A stretch of 64,000 bases of DNA from JARYLZ01 sp964388275 (GCA_964388275.1 CAYLZD010000004.1:62001-126000); one strand, 5' to 3'; positions 17,211 to 26,256 are shown, counted from the first letter of the stretch. Translations and numbers: made by a program. Notes: a model not told the origin generated them from the letters alone.

Positions 17211-19223
17211 TCACTTCCCTATCGGAGTCTCTACGACGATGCTCACTGTACGGGAATACGCCCGGCCTTCGGGCAGGTTGTTGTCGTGCATATTCGTTTC
17301 GCCGGCGCCCTGGACGACGGCATTGCCAGCCCCTAGCGCCGCCGCAGTGGAGCGCGCTCGTCCGTCGGAGAGGCGGAGGTTGTATTCCGCTTCGCCCATG
17401 CGGTCGGTATAGCCGGTGATCGTCACCGTCGCGTCGTTCGAAATGCGCGGCTTTATGAAATCGGCGATGCGAAGATTGCGGGCATTGAGTGAAGGCGAAT
17501 CGAAATCGAAGAGAATCAGGTTGTAGCGGTTGATTTCCTTGTCCGCGAGACGCTCGGCGCGCTTTTTCTGAATTGTGATCTGCTCGACCGGTATGACGGA
17601 ATCCGGAGTGACGACACTCTGATTCGCCGCGTCCTGAACGCGGAGGGAATAAACGATCGGTTCATTCGTTTTGGGGACGGTCTCTCGTTCGGCATCCACG
17701 GGCCATTCCAGCATCCGGGGTGTTTCGCCGCGGCCGGAAAACTGCTTCAGCATTCTGCCGCCCTGTCGCGCCGTCAATTTCCAGTCGGCCACGCCCGCAT
17801 GCGCCGTCACGGTCGGATAAAAACGCATGACCGGAGGCAGCACGGATTTCAGAGTGTCGCCGGTTATGACCGGATCGAGTATGGCCGGGTCGCTGGAGAT
17901 GATTTCCACACGGCGGTTCTCGGCGATGCCGTCGGCCTCCGTGATGCGGGAGGGGGTTTCGGGGAGATTGCGCTCCTGTGTCTTGATGCGCGCCGCAGGG
18001 ATGTTCCAGACATCTCTCAGATAATCCCGCACAGCGGCGGCCCTGTTGCGCGAGAGCGCCGTGTTGCCTTTTTCGACGCCTTCATCTGAATTGCAGCCGA
18101 CGATGGTGATAGTCGCGAAATTGTTTTCCTTCATGCGGCGGCCGACTATGTTGAGCACGTTGTGGTACATTCCGAGAGTTTGCGCATCCTTCAATGACTG
18201 TATGTCGAAGCGCTCCGCCTGTTCGCGTGTAAGCGTCTCGTACCGCGAAGGAATCGCAGCCGATCCTTCATCGAAAAAGACGAAGGGCAGCAAAGGCCGC
18301 ATATCGGTCGTGATGAACTCTTCGACGCGGATGGTGACGAGCGGATGTTCGCGCCCGTCCTGCTCGACTCCGACCGCGCGTACGTCTGCCGCCAGTGCAG
18401 GAGGAGGAGGCGGTGGTGGTGGTGGCGGTGGAGGCGGCGGGGGCGGTGGAGGCGCGGCTTCTTCGGCGCGGGGCATATAGCGGACGGACACGCCGAGGCG
18501 CAGGGAATGAGCGTTCCAACTCAAACCGCTTACCACAGGCGACAAGCCGAGCGAGTAGAAAGCCTCCGGCGAAGCGGTGAGCGTACCTTCGCGGTTCAGC
18601 GGCAACTCGTACCTCGCTCCGAGCAGTAAAGCCGCCTGCAGAGAGCCCGCATCGGGGATTTCGCCCGATAAAACGTTGCGTGTGCGGGTCTGCGTGTCCG
18701 TAAATACGCCTCGGTCCTCGGGTTTGATTATGGTCTCCTTCTGGCTGTAATCGCTCGTCGTAACCAGAGCCAGCCGCGGACCTGCCATGAGTGACAGTTT
18801 CTTCCAGACGCGGTAATCGAGCAGCGGCTCGATCCCTATCGAAGCCAGAGTCGCATCCAGCGTGTGTTCGAACTCTCCGTCGAAAGCTTCGCCGCCCACG
18901 TTGACCACTATAGGCTCAATGGACGACAGCAAGGCGCCGTAGCTTGAGTAGCCCGCGCGTATATCGAGCGAAAGCTTTTGCATCAGCGGGAGTTGATACA
19001 GCAGGCCGAAGGAGAAGCCGCTCCCGTCGCCGCTCTCGAAGCGCGGGCAGCAGTTCGGTACTCCGGGCAGTTTCCGGAAGTCCGCGGAGTGCTGATTCAG
19101 ATTGTAATGCACATATGCCCCGTAACCCGGGCGGAGCGTGTCATCCGGCGCCGTTTTTCGGCTCGATGCCTTTGACGGTGCGAAAAGTAGTACGATGAGG
19201 AAAAACGCTGCAAGCCTGCTCAT
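17211..19223 (-). CDS. Outer-membrane protein with two OmpA-like domains and a polyproline linker
   Basis: A 670-aa envelope protein. MSRLAAFFLIVLLFAPSKAS is a clear signal peptide; GGAG lies six bases before the ATG at 19223. Residues about 25-270 look like a beta-barrel. A run of 18 consecutive prolines follows, then an OmpA-like domain (GCNSDEGVEKGN, SRNRAAAVRDYL, GIAENRRVEI), a beta-sandwich spacer, and a second OmpA-like domain at the C-terminus (FDFDSPSLN, GYTDRMGEAEYNLRLSDGRA, GRAYSRTVSI). OmpA domains bind peptidoglycan, so the protein probably ties the outer membrane to the wall. Two such domains in one chain is unusual. No operon partner; flanked by a phosphatase gene and repeat-like DNA. 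Confidence 0.85.
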   Translation of the reverse strand: MSRLAAFFLIVLLFAPSKASSRKTAPDDTLRPGYGAYVHYNLNQHSADFRKLPGVPNCCPRFESGDGSGFSFGLLYQLPLMQKLSLDIRAGYSSYGALLSSIEPIVVNVGGEAFDGEFEHTLDATLASIGIEPLLDYRVWKKLSLMAGPRLALVTTSDYSQKETIIKPEDRGVFTDTQTRTRNVLSGEIPDAGSLQAALLLGARYELPLNREGTLTASPEAFYSLGLSPVVSGLSWNAHSLRLGVSVRYMPRAEEAAPPPPPPPPPPPPPPPPPPALAADVRAVGVEQDGREHPLVTIRVEEFITTDMRPLLPFVFFDEGSAAIPSRYETLTREQAERFDIQSLKDAQTLGMYHNVLNIVGRRMKENNFATITIVGCNSDEGVEKGNTALSRNRAAAVRDYLRDVWNIPAARIKTQERNLPETPSRITEADGIAENRRVEIISSDPAILDPVITGDTLKSVLPPVMRFYPTVTAHAGVADWKLTARQGGRMLKQFSGRGETPRMLEWPVDAERETVPKTNEPIVYSLRVQDAANQSVVTPDSVIPVEQITIQKKRAERLADKEINRYNLILFDFDSPSLNARNLRIADFIKPRISNDATVTITGYTDRMGEAEYNLRLSDGRARSTAAALGAGNAVVQGAGETNMHDNNLPEGRAYSRTVSIVVETPIGK
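18399..18452 (-). repeat. 54-bp polyproline-coding tract
   Basis: Eighteen proline codons in a row inside the two-domain OmpA gene, using CCT, CCA, CCG and CCC in mixed order rather than a pure triplet repeat. Such a run needs elongation factor P for smooth translation; efp is present at 35610-36170. Confidence 0.9.
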
Positions 19224-19270
19224 GGAATTCTCCGAATGAATACGGGAATATAGCGAATCGAGTGAGATTA

Positions 19271-19298
19271 GTGAAGGGTGAAGGGTAAAGAGTGAAGG
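19271..19298 (+). repeat. Degenerate heptamer tandem repeat
   Basis: Four tandem copies of GTGAAGG-like units: GTGAAGG, GTGAAGG, GTAAAGA, GTGAAGG. It lies just upstream of the OmpA gene on the opposite strand and seems non-coding. Confidence 0.6.
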
Positions 19299-19344
19299 TC
19301 CTGCCATTTGCCCCTACACACGAGAAAAGCCAAAATTCCTCCAC

Positions 19345-19423
19345 GGCTGGGAGGGTGGCGGCCGACCTGTCCGACGAAGTCCCGCAGCTTGCGGGACGTA
19401 GTCGGAAGGCGGCCGGGAGAGGG
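19345..19423. repeat. Palindromic GC-rich element, possibly a dispersed repeat
   Basis: Nested hairpin: CCGAC (19371-19375), GAA, GTCCCGCA, loop GCT, TGCGGGAC, GTA, GTCGG (19401-19405). It is flanked by similar GGCGGCC boxes at 19358-19364 and 19408-19414. The layout is like REP or MITE-like elements. Only one copy is in the window. Confidence 0.5.
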
Positions 19424-19580
19424 CATCCGCGCATACCGATGAATACATAATCAACCACGATCCTTCGTATTGCATCGTTGACCTCTACTACAGGATCTGT
19501 GCGGTATCTTCAATTAGCGAATATTCTGGACGAGTATTTTCTTAAGAAATCCTGAAGATTAGACTTTCAGGAGGCCCCAC

Positions 19581-20027
19581 ATGATAATGGACAAGCAGGG
19601 ACGGGTATTGATAGTGCACATGGATCACGATCAGCCGTGCATCTGGTCGCAGGCGTTCTCGGAATTCGGCTACGACACGTTCTACACCTTCGATCTCGAC
19701 ATGGCTCTCAGGAACCTTCTCCCCGGAAAATTCGATCTCGTGATCTTCGGTCTACTCCTGCCGAAAAGCGCTCTCCTTCCCACCGATGAATATTTCACCG
19801 AGTGCGGCTGCCATGCAGGATTCCAGGCGGCGAAATGGGTCCGACTCATGTATCCGAAAATGCCGATACTGATCATCACCCGCGGCTGCAATGATAAAGC
19901 CCGCGGATGGTGTCTGGAGAATCCGCCGGCGATGTTCCTGCCCTTCCGTGGAGCGAACGGCAGAAGCGTGCGGCGGGCGCTGTTAAAAGTTCGTCTCGAG
20001 AGCCTGTCCGAGATAATCAGTAACTGA
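19581..20027 (+). CDS. Receiver-like protein lacking the phospho-acceptor aspartate
   Basis: A 148-aa stand-alone protein with the alternating strands of a response-regulator receiver. In FDLVIFGLLLP the residue where the phosphorylated Asp should be is Gly57. The acidic cluster after the first strand is reduced to VHMDHD, and the conserved Lys before the last helix is missing (MFLPFRGANG). An insertion rich in Cys (ECGCHAGF) sits in the middle. It therefore cannot work by ordinary aspartyl phosphorylation and may act as a protein-binding module. AGGAGG is seven bases before the ATG, so it is well translated. No kinase or output domain nearby; a convergent gene of unknown function follows. 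Confidence 0.7.
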   Translation: MIMDKQGRVLIVHMDHDQPCIWSQAFSEFGYDTFYTFDLDMALRNLLPGKFDLVIFGLLLPKSALLPTDEYFTECGCHAGFQAAKWVRLMYPKMPILIITRGCNDKARGWCLENPPAMFLPFRGANGRSVRRALLKVRLESLSEIISN

Positions 20028-20194
20028 GACCGGAGAGCGGCGAGCCGTCGCTCGAGATTCTCCTGTTTCCAATGCTCATCCGCCACCGGCGGCATGATCA
20101 GTATCAACAGCGAAGAATATTTGCGAGAAAGAAGGACCTGATACCGGTCTGCCGCCGCCGGGTAAAAATCCGGACATACTGGAGTCATCCCGTT

Positions 20195-21217
20195 TCATTC
20201 ACGTGCTCTTCTCCTCTCATCGGCCTTCTCCCCCGCCCGCTCGTATCTCGGATCCCTCATAAGCTTGCGATGCGCCTTCCTGTATTCCTGAAAAGCCTTC
20301 TCAGCTTCTTCCTGCATCCTCCGATGCAACCATGCCGCTAAGCTTTCCACGAGCGCCTTCCCGTCTATCGCTCCGTTCCGTATGCATGCGCGGAAAATAC
20401 ACTGGAAATCCGCCGCGGCCCTCCGGCGCATGCCCCTGTCCGTGATATCGAGTGGCGCCGCTTCTTCAGGGATCACCCTGTTGATAAATTCTTCCACCTT
20501 GTCCGCTGATAATATCCGGATGCTGTCTGAAATGACGAACCTCTTGAACGATCTCGCCGGTTTCCTGAAATCCCTGTAAAGGCGGAGCATCTCTTCGGCT
20601 ATCTCTTGCGCTCTGAATCTCATCAGCTGGCAGTCCGGGGACCTCGCGAAATCATCGGCTTCAGGCGCCAGAATTCTATACCCCCATCTTTTCACCTCAC
20701 GAGCATCGAACCCCGAACCGCAGGATCGCGGCTCCCGAGCCGGCACGTGTGCGGGCTGCAGGGTCTTCAACGCAGCATACTGGCGGAATGTGTGCGCGGG
20801 CGCCGGCGGCATGGAATTGGATTCCGGATCTCCGTGCTTGGCTGCAATGCCCGTCACTTTCAGCGCGAACGCGCTCTTCCAACCGTCTCCTTCCGTTCTG
20901 ACCATCGGACCGGTCGGTTTGACCCTGTATATCCAAAGACCGCGTATGAAACCGGGATCATAAGGATCCGGATATGACGAACGCGCCGTGTAGCCCATGA
21001 AGCCGAAACGGCAGCCTTCAGTCCATGTACGGTACACGACCTTGGCAAGCCTTTTCGCGCTCTCGATTCCGGGAAGGCACCAGACCGCGAATTCCAGACT
21101 GTGCATGCTCCAACGCGGCCTCACTCTGCCACCGATCTGGATCTTGTGAGGCGAGACGTGATACAGCTCGGCTGGAACGCTTCTTTCCTTTTTCGTCCTG
21201 GTGTCCATTTCCATCAT
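20195..21217 (-). CDS. Protein of unknown function
   Basis: I do not recognise this 340-aa protein. From the ATG at 21217 it begins MMEMDTRTKKER. The segment AELYHVSPHKIQIGGRV near residue 16 faintly resembles the first strand of ADP-ribosyltransferase-like folds (a Y-H-V-S pattern), but I cannot identify the other catalytic residues. A WSMHSLEFAVWCLPG stretch follows, then a helical, Arg/Glu-rich C-terminal half ending in a charged tail. No signal peptide or membrane segment. The frame extends upstream to a TTG at 21343, so the start is uncertain. It stands alone, convergent with the pseudo-receiver gene and divergent from the next one. Coding status rests on the long open frame and the lack of a better one opposite. 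Confidence 0.5.
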   Translation of the reverse strand: MMEMDTRTKKERSVPAELYHVSPHKIQIGGRVRPRWSMHSLEFAVWCLPGIESAKRLAKVVYRTWTEGCRFGFMGYTARSSYPDPYDPGFIRGLWIYRVKPTGPMVRTEGDGWKSAFALKVTGIAAKHGDPESNSMPPAPAHTFRQYAALKTLQPAHVPAREPRSCGSGFDAREVKRWGYRILAPEADDFARSPDCQLMRFRAQEIAEEMLRLYRDFRKPARSFKRFVISDSIRILSADKVEEFINRVIPEEAAPLDITDRGMRRRAAADFQCIFRACIRNGAIDGKALVESLAAWLHRRMQEEAEKAFQEYRKAHRKLMRDPRYERAGEKADERRRARE

Positions 21218-21393
21218 TGCCGTTGTCCGGAAATGCTTCAGGCCTTCCTCGCAGACCTCCGACAATATAACCCGCCGGGTCCGAAAACCGATCGCCCTCG
21301 CCGCGAGTATGAGTCCGTTGCCGGAACTGCGCTTGCTCTTCAACCGCTTCGGATATCATAGGAAAAATCCCAGCCATTCAGTAATTTTTAACG

Positions 21394-23586
21394 ATGAAAC
21401 AGATCTCTCAGAACAAACGCAGCGGACGCCTCGATGTGGTTTCCGTAGCGCCGCCCTCGCTCCGGAACGGAATGCTGCTGATAAAAAATTATTTCTCGGT
21501 GATAAGCGCGGGAACCGAGAAAACCACCATCGATTCAAGGAAATCCTCCCTGCTCCAACGCGCGAAAAGCCAGCCGGAGGAGGTGCAGAAAGTTGTGGAA
21601 GAAGCCCGGCGCACCGGACTGAGCGCGACATATAAACGCATCATGTCCAAGCTAGATTCCGCGGCCGCGCTCGGTTACAGCAGCGCCGGCATCGTGCTCG
21701 CCGTCGACGAATGGATCGACGACATTGAAGTGGGCGATCGCGTTGCCTGCGCCGGCGCCGAATACGCCAATCACAGCGATGTGATAGTCGCTCCGCGGAA
21801 TCTCGTGGCCCGCGTGCCCGAAGGCGTATCCACAGAGTCGGCCGCGTACACGACCATTGCCGCCATCGCCATGCAAGGCGTGCGGCAAGCAGAACCGACG
21901 CTCGGCGAAACGGTCGCCGTTATAGGGCTCGGTCTTCTCGGACAATTCACCGTGCAGCTCCTCCGCGCCAACGGCTGCCCGGTGATCGGCGTCGACATGG
22001 ACCCTTTTGCGCTGAATCTGGCGCGGACCTCGGGCGCCGACCTCGTCCTGCACAGATCGGACGACGATGTCGAGAGCGCGGTACGCGCGGTGACGCGCGG
22101 TCACGGCGCCGACGCCGTGATTATCACCGCCGGCGCTAAGGACAACGATCCCATTGTGCTTGCCGGAAACATAACGAGGGAGAGGGGGCGCGTGGTGGTG
22201 GTCGGCGCGACTCCGATGAACATACCGCGCGAACCCTATTACAGGAAGGAAATCGACATACGGCTGTCCCGCTCCTACGGTCCGGGCCGCTACGATGCGC
22301 GCTACGAACGCGACGGTCTCGATTATCCCATCGGCTATGTGCGCTGGACGGAGAACCGCAATATGCTGGCCTGCCTCGAACTGATGCGCAAAGGGGATCT
22401 TTCAACGGATCTCATTACGACGCATCGTTTCACTGTCGATCGAGCCCTGGACGCTTACGCGCTGATCGAAGGGGAACGGTCTCAACCCTACGTGGGGATC
22501 GTCCTGTCGTACGACGACCTGCATGACGACGAACTCAAACTGATCACATCCTCCCAGCCTCTGCCCGCCGGGAGAATCACGATTTCACCGAAGCGCGAAT
22601 CGCTGACAATCGGCTTCATAGGCGCGGGGAATTTCGCCTCCGGTTATCTGCTTCCTCACCTGAAGGAAATCCACGGCGTCACGCTCGACACTGTCTGCAA
22701 CCGTTCAGGCCTGACAAGCGCCGACATGCGCAACAAGTTCGGCTTCCGGGCGGATACGACGAATCCCGACGACATATTCGCAAGCGAGCGCATCGGCACC
22801 GTATTCATTTCGACGCGGCACGGTGACCACGCTCGACTAACCCTGAAAGCTCTCTCCAGAGGGCAGCATGTGTTCGTGGAGAAACCGCTCGCTCTCAACG
22901 AGGAGGAACTCTCGTCGATTGAAAGCATTCTTGCGGAAAATCCGGATCTTAAAGGACGCCTCCTTCTGATGACCGGATTCAACCGCCGTTTCGCTCCGCT
23001 GGTGTTGAAGATGAAGGAGTTTTTCCCTCCCTCGGCCGAACCCTGCATCATCAATTATTACGTCAACGCGGGATTTCTCCCGAAGGATCACTGGACGCAG
23101 GATCCGCTGGAAGGCGGCGGGCGGATTATCGGCGAGGTGTGCCATTTCATCGACACCGCGCAGTATCTGACGGACTCGAATCCGGAAAGAATTTTCGCCG
23201 AACGCATTCGCAGCGACAGTGACACCGCCGCGTCATCCGACAATATTTCGATTACGTTGCGCATGGGCGACGGATCAATCGCGACCATCATTTACGCTTC
23301 CAACGGAGACTCGTCCTTCCCGAAGGAACGAATAATCATGTCGCGGGGCAGGGCCACGGCGCACATGAACAACTTCACAACACTCGAGATGTACGGAAGC
23401 GGCAAGCGCACTGTCGTTAAAAGTCCAGGCGACAAAGGCCACCGGAACGAGGTGGGCGCCTTCATCGACGCCATAAAGAGCAAGCTGCCGGCCGTCATAC
23501 CGTTCGAGAGCATGGCGGCGACGACGCGCGCCACTTTCGGCATAGTGGAATCTCTGCGCACCCGCGGCATCATCGACGTCGCGTGA
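21394..23586 (+). CDS. Bi-domain oxidoreductase (zinc-type alcohol dehydrogenase + Gfo/Idh/MocA)
   Basis: A 730-aa fusion. Residues about 1-380 form a medium-chain alcohol-dehydrogenase-like unit with SVISAGTEKTTI, GYSSAGIVLAV and the Rossmann motif VIGLGLLGQFTVQLL near residue 175. Residues about 400-730 form a Gfo/Idh/MocA unit with TIGFIGAGNFASGYL, FVEKPLALNEEEL and the substrate-domain block GGGRIIGEVCHFID. This fusion is known from polysaccharide or lipopolysaccharide gene sets, where it is thought to modify sugar or polyol units. No glycosyltransferases are adjacent, but uppP, an enzyme of polyprenyl-carrier recycling, follows 73 bp downstream. Substrate unknown. Confidence 0.88.
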   Translation: MKQISQNKRSGRLDVVSVAPPSLRNGMLLIKNYFSVISAGTEKTTIDSRKSSLLQRAKSQPEEVQKVVEEARRTGLSATYKRIMSKLDSAAALGYSSAGIVLAVDEWIDDIEVGDRVACAGAEYANHSDVIVAPRNLVARVPEGVSTESAAYTTIAAIAMQGVRQAEPTLGETVAVIGLGLLGQFTVQLLRANGCPVIGVDMDPFALNLARTSGADLVLHRSDDDVESAVRAVTRGHGADAVIITAGAKDNDPIVLAGNITRERGRVVVVGATPMNIPREPYYRKEIDIRLSRSYGPGRYDARYERDGLDYPIGYVRWTENRNMLACLELMRKGDLSTDLITTHRFTVDRALDAYALIEGERSQPYVGIVLSYDDLHDDELKLITSSQPLPAGRITISPKRESLTIGFIGAGNFASGYLLPHLKEIHGVTLDTVCNRSGLTSADMRNKFGFRADTTNPDDIFASERIGTVFISTRHGDHARLTLKALSRGQHVFVEKPLALNEEELSSIESILAENPDLKGRLLLMTGFNRRFAPLVLKMKEFFPPSAEPCIINYYVNAGFLPKDHWTQDPLEGGGRIIGEVCHFIDTAQYLTDSNPERIFAERIRSDSDTAASSDNISITLRMGDGSIATIIYASNGDSSFPKERIIMSRGRATAHMNNFTTLEMYGSGKRTVVKSPGDKGHRNEVGAFIDAIKSKLPAVIPFESMAATTRATFGIVESLRTRGIIDVA

Positions 23587-23659
23587 TGCGGAAACCGAGT
23601 CACGCGCGGCCGGAACCTCATGATTCAAATCAGCAACCATCGGAGCATGCCGATCGCGT

Positions 23660-24481
23660 ATGTCGTTCCTTGAAGCTCTGCTTCTCGGCATAGTGCAGGG
23701 ACTGACGGAGTTCCTGCCGATCAGCAGCACGGCGCATCTGCGCATAGTGCCCGCGCTGTGCGGGTGGGAAGATCCCGGCGCTCCTTTCACGGCGGTGACA
23801 CAAATCGGGACAATGGCCGCGGTGCTTGTGTATTTCCGCCGCGAGTTGACTCGGATGGGGATAGCTCTTCTGAAATCCATCAGGCATATGAAGCCGTTCG
23901 AGACCGCCGACTCTTCCATGGCATGGTGGATTCTGTTCGGCACCGCGCCAATCGTCCTGTTCGGATTGCTCTTCAAGGAACTGATCGAGACGTCCTTTCG
24001 ATCCCTTTACGTGATATCGGCAAGCCTGATCGGACTGGCCGCGCTGCTGGCCGTCGCCGAGCGCGTGACGAAGGGCACACGCGACGTGCCCGGCGCCCGG
24101 TTCAGGGACGCAATCGTTGTGGGACTCGCTCAGGCGGTTGCCCTGATCCCAGGCTCATCGAGATCCGGTGTTACCATCACAGCGGGCTTGTTTCTGAATT
24201 TCAACCGGCAGGCCGCAGCCACATTTTCTTTCCTTCTGAGCGTCCCCGCGATCGCCCTCAGCGGCTTCTACCAACTCTGGGAAATGCGGCACGGATTGGG
24301 CGGAGAAGCGGGCGCCGCTCTGCTGACCGCCACTCTGGTTTCGGGTGTGACGGGCTTCGTCGCGATAGCGGCTCTGCTGCGTTTTCTGCGCACACACTCG
24401 ACCTGGATTTTCATCTGGTATCGCATCGCGCTGGGCCTGTTGCTGCTGGCGCTGCTTCGCTCCGGACACCTCGTCCCATGA
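23660..24481 (+). CDS. uppP: Undecaprenyl-diphosphatase
   Basis: Integral membrane enzyme that dephosphorylates undecaprenyl pyrophosphate to recycle the lipid carrier for peptidoglycan and other envelope polymers; confers bacitracin tolerance when abundant. The 273-aa protein has the diagnostic GIVQGLTEFLPISSTAHL near residue 10 and PGSSRSGVTIT near residue 164, with about eight hydrophobic helices. Full length. The start ATG at 23660 gives the canonical N-terminus. Confidence 0.96.
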   Translation: MSFLEALLLGIVQGLTEFLPISSTAHLRIVPALCGWEDPGAPFTAVTQIGTMAAVLVYFRRELTRMGIALLKSIRHMKPFETADSSMAWWILFGTAPIVLFGLLFKELIETSFRSLYVISASLIGLAALLAVAERVTKGTRDVPGARFRDAIVVGLAQAVALIPGSSRSGVTITAGLFLNFNRQAAATFSFLLSVPAIALSGFYQLWEMRHGLGGEAGAALLTATLVSGVTGFVAIAALLRFLRTHSTWIFIWYRIALGLLLLALLRSGHLVP

Positions 24482-24535
24482 CAAGTCATCCGCGGCAAAG
24501 CGCTTCACTGCGCAAGGGTTTCAAGGAGTTGCGGA

Positions 24536-25585
24536 ATGACTGTTCATGAACTCCGCGCGATGATCGACAAGGGGAAATTTCCCCCTGTCGTCTACCTCTA
24601 CGGCGAGGATGATTTTCTGATTGAGCGAGAGACCCGATCCATCAAGGAGAAAGCGCTGGCAGGCGGCGATTCAGTTTTCAATTCGACGACCTTTTGGGGA
24701 GCGGAGACCAATGCGGGCGAAATCGTCGCGGCAGCCAACGCATACCCTTTCATGGCAGAACGCCGCGTCGTAATAGTGCGCGATGCCGGCCGGGTGCTGG
24801 GCGACGCCCGCCTCGCGGCTTATGTGGAAAATCCCGCGCCCGACACCGTCATGATACTGACCGCCGATGCGCTGCCTAAAAGCGGCAGGAGGAAAAGCCC
24901 GGTCAAGGGCAAAGCCGGCGCCGCGGACACGATCGGATATCTCAAGTCGCAGAAGAACGCCTCCGGGCGCGACGTCACAGTGGAATTCAAGCGCATGAAG
25001 GAGAATGTGCTGCCGGGTTGGATACAGGAGGAGTTCGCTAAATACGGAAAAAGTATCACCCCCCAAGCCTGCGCCGTATTCCATGCGTTAAAAGGCAACG
25101 ATACTCGCGATCTCGCCGCGGAAATCGAGAAAGTCCATCTGTCTCAACCTGATTCCGTCACGGTCGATGAGGACGCCCTCTACGAACTCCTCGGCGCGTC
25201 CAGGCAATACAACATGTACGAGTTCTCGAATGCGGTTCTTTCGAGAAATATGCCGCTCGCCATCGAGATCGCCCTCGCCATTCTGCCCTACGAAAGTCCG
25301 ACCGCGCTCGTGTTTTTTCTGACCCGCCAGTTCATTCTTCTTTGGCAGATCGGCCCTAAATCCCGACCAAGCGACGAAGAGGCCAGGAAAATCGGGCTTA
25401 CCTGGGGATGGCAATACGGACAAATGCAAAATTTTCGCAAAAATTATCCGGATGAACGCGCCTACGAGTCAATATTTGCATATCTTCTGCAAGCCGACGT
25501 GGAGTTGAAAAGCCGATCTACGGACCCGGCTTTAGTACTGACGCGATTGATTCATCAAATTGCCGGACCAGGGAAAGCAGCCTGA
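24536..25585 (+). CDS. holA: DNA polymerase III subunit delta
   Basis: Clamp-loader subunit that opens the sliding clamp. The 349-aa protein begins MTVHELRAMIDKGKFPPVVYLYGEDDFLIE, typical of HolA, with the AAA-like N-terminal region, an insertion rich in Lys near residue 120 (a little longer than usual), and the C-terminal collar domain. A start-like AAGGAG precedes the ATG by eight bases. It sits between uppP and the ECF sigma gene with 5-bp spacing to the latter. Confidence 0.88.
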   Translation: MTVHELRAMIDKGKFPPVVYLYGEDDFLIERETRSIKEKALAGGDSVFNSTTFWGAETNAGEIVAAANAYPFMAERRVVIVRDAGRVLGDARLAAYVENPAPDTVMILTADALPKSGRRKSPVKGKAGAADTIGYLKSQKNASGRDVTVEFKRMKENVLPGWIQEEFAKYGKSITPQACAVFHALKGNDTRDLAAEIEKVHLSQPDSVTVDEDALYELLGASRQYNMYEFSNAVLSRNMPLAIEIALAILPYESPTALVFFLTRQFILLWQIGPKSRPSDEEARKIGLTWGWQYGQMQNFRKNYPDERAYESIFAYLLQADVELKSRSTDPALVLTRLIHQIAGPGKAA

Positions 25586-25590
25586 AAATC

Positions 25591-26247
25591 ATGCGAACGG
25601 ACGTTCTCCAGGAACAACCCGACGTTGGAAGCGTAGAAGCTGAAGACAAGAAGCAAGCAGCGGCTGATACCGATCTCTCGATGTTGTCGGACGAGGAATT
25701 GGCCGATTTGCTCGGGAAGGACGTTTTCGGCGCTTTCGATATTTTGGTGGAGCGCTACAAGGATCAACTGCTCAACTTCATTTTCCGTTTTCTCGGTGAT
25801 ATGGATACCTCGCAGGACATATTGCAGGAAACGTTCATCAGAATCTTCGACAAGCGATGCCTGTACAAGCAATGCGGGCGGTTCTCGACCTGGGCGTATA
25901 CGATAGCCGCGAACCTGGCGCGCAGCGAATTGCGGCGTCCCTTCCGGCGCTTCACGATCCCGCTTTCGAAGCGCGACACGTCGGGTGAAGAATATGAACT
26001 GCCGGTGATCGACGAGGCCCCTCGGCCTGACAGGGTGGCCGATTCCAGGCAGAAATACCGCAGAATTCAGGATGCTCTTCTCCGATTGCCTGCCATTTTC
26101 CGCGAGGCAGTTATTCTCTGCGACATACAGGAACTGCGATACGAGGAGATCGCTCTCATCCTCGACCAGCCCATCGGGACCGTGAAATCCCGCATCAACC
26201 GCGGCAGGGCGATGCTGCGCAAGATGCTCAGGGACATCTATGACTGA
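25591..26247 (+). CDS. ECF-family RNA polymerase sigma factor
   Basis: Alternative sigma factor, 218 aa. An acidic N-terminal extension of about 50 residues precedes region 2 (VERYKDQLLNFIFRFLGD, DILQETFIRIF, FSTWAYTIAANLARSELRR), which binds core polymerase and the -10 element. Region 4 follows (LPAIFREAVILCDIQELRY, IALILDQPIGTVKSRINR). Nine bases downstream begins a membrane protein that looks like its partner. In known type IX systems an ECF factor, SigP, works with PorX; whether this is the equivalent cannot be told from sequence alone. Confidence 0.93.
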   Translation: MRTDVLQEQPDVGSVEAEDKKQAAADTDLSMLSDEELADLLGKDVFGAFDILVERYKDQLLNFIFRFLGDMDTSQDILQETFIRIFDKRCLYKQCGRFSTWAYTIAANLARSELRRPFRRFTIPLSKRDTSGEEYELPVIDEAPRPDRVADSRQKYRRIQDALLRLPAIFREAVILCDIQELRYEEIALILDQPIGTVKSRINRGRAMLRKMLRDIYD

Positions 26248-26256
26248 GGCCGATAA

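Larger units (their letters stand above)
19224..19580. other. Intergenic region with short repeats upstream of the pseudo-receiver gene
   Basis: About 355 bases without a credible gene. It holds a degenerate heptamer repeat (19271-19298) and a palindromic GC-rich element (19345-19423), described separately. The last 100 bases are AT-richer and should contain the promoter of the gene at 19581; I see no clean consensus. Confidence 0.5.

Noticed and set aside
18395..18580. Plus-strand glycine/valine-rich frame across the polyproline tract
   Set aside because: It is the complement of the proline codons in the OmpA gene, not an independent gene.
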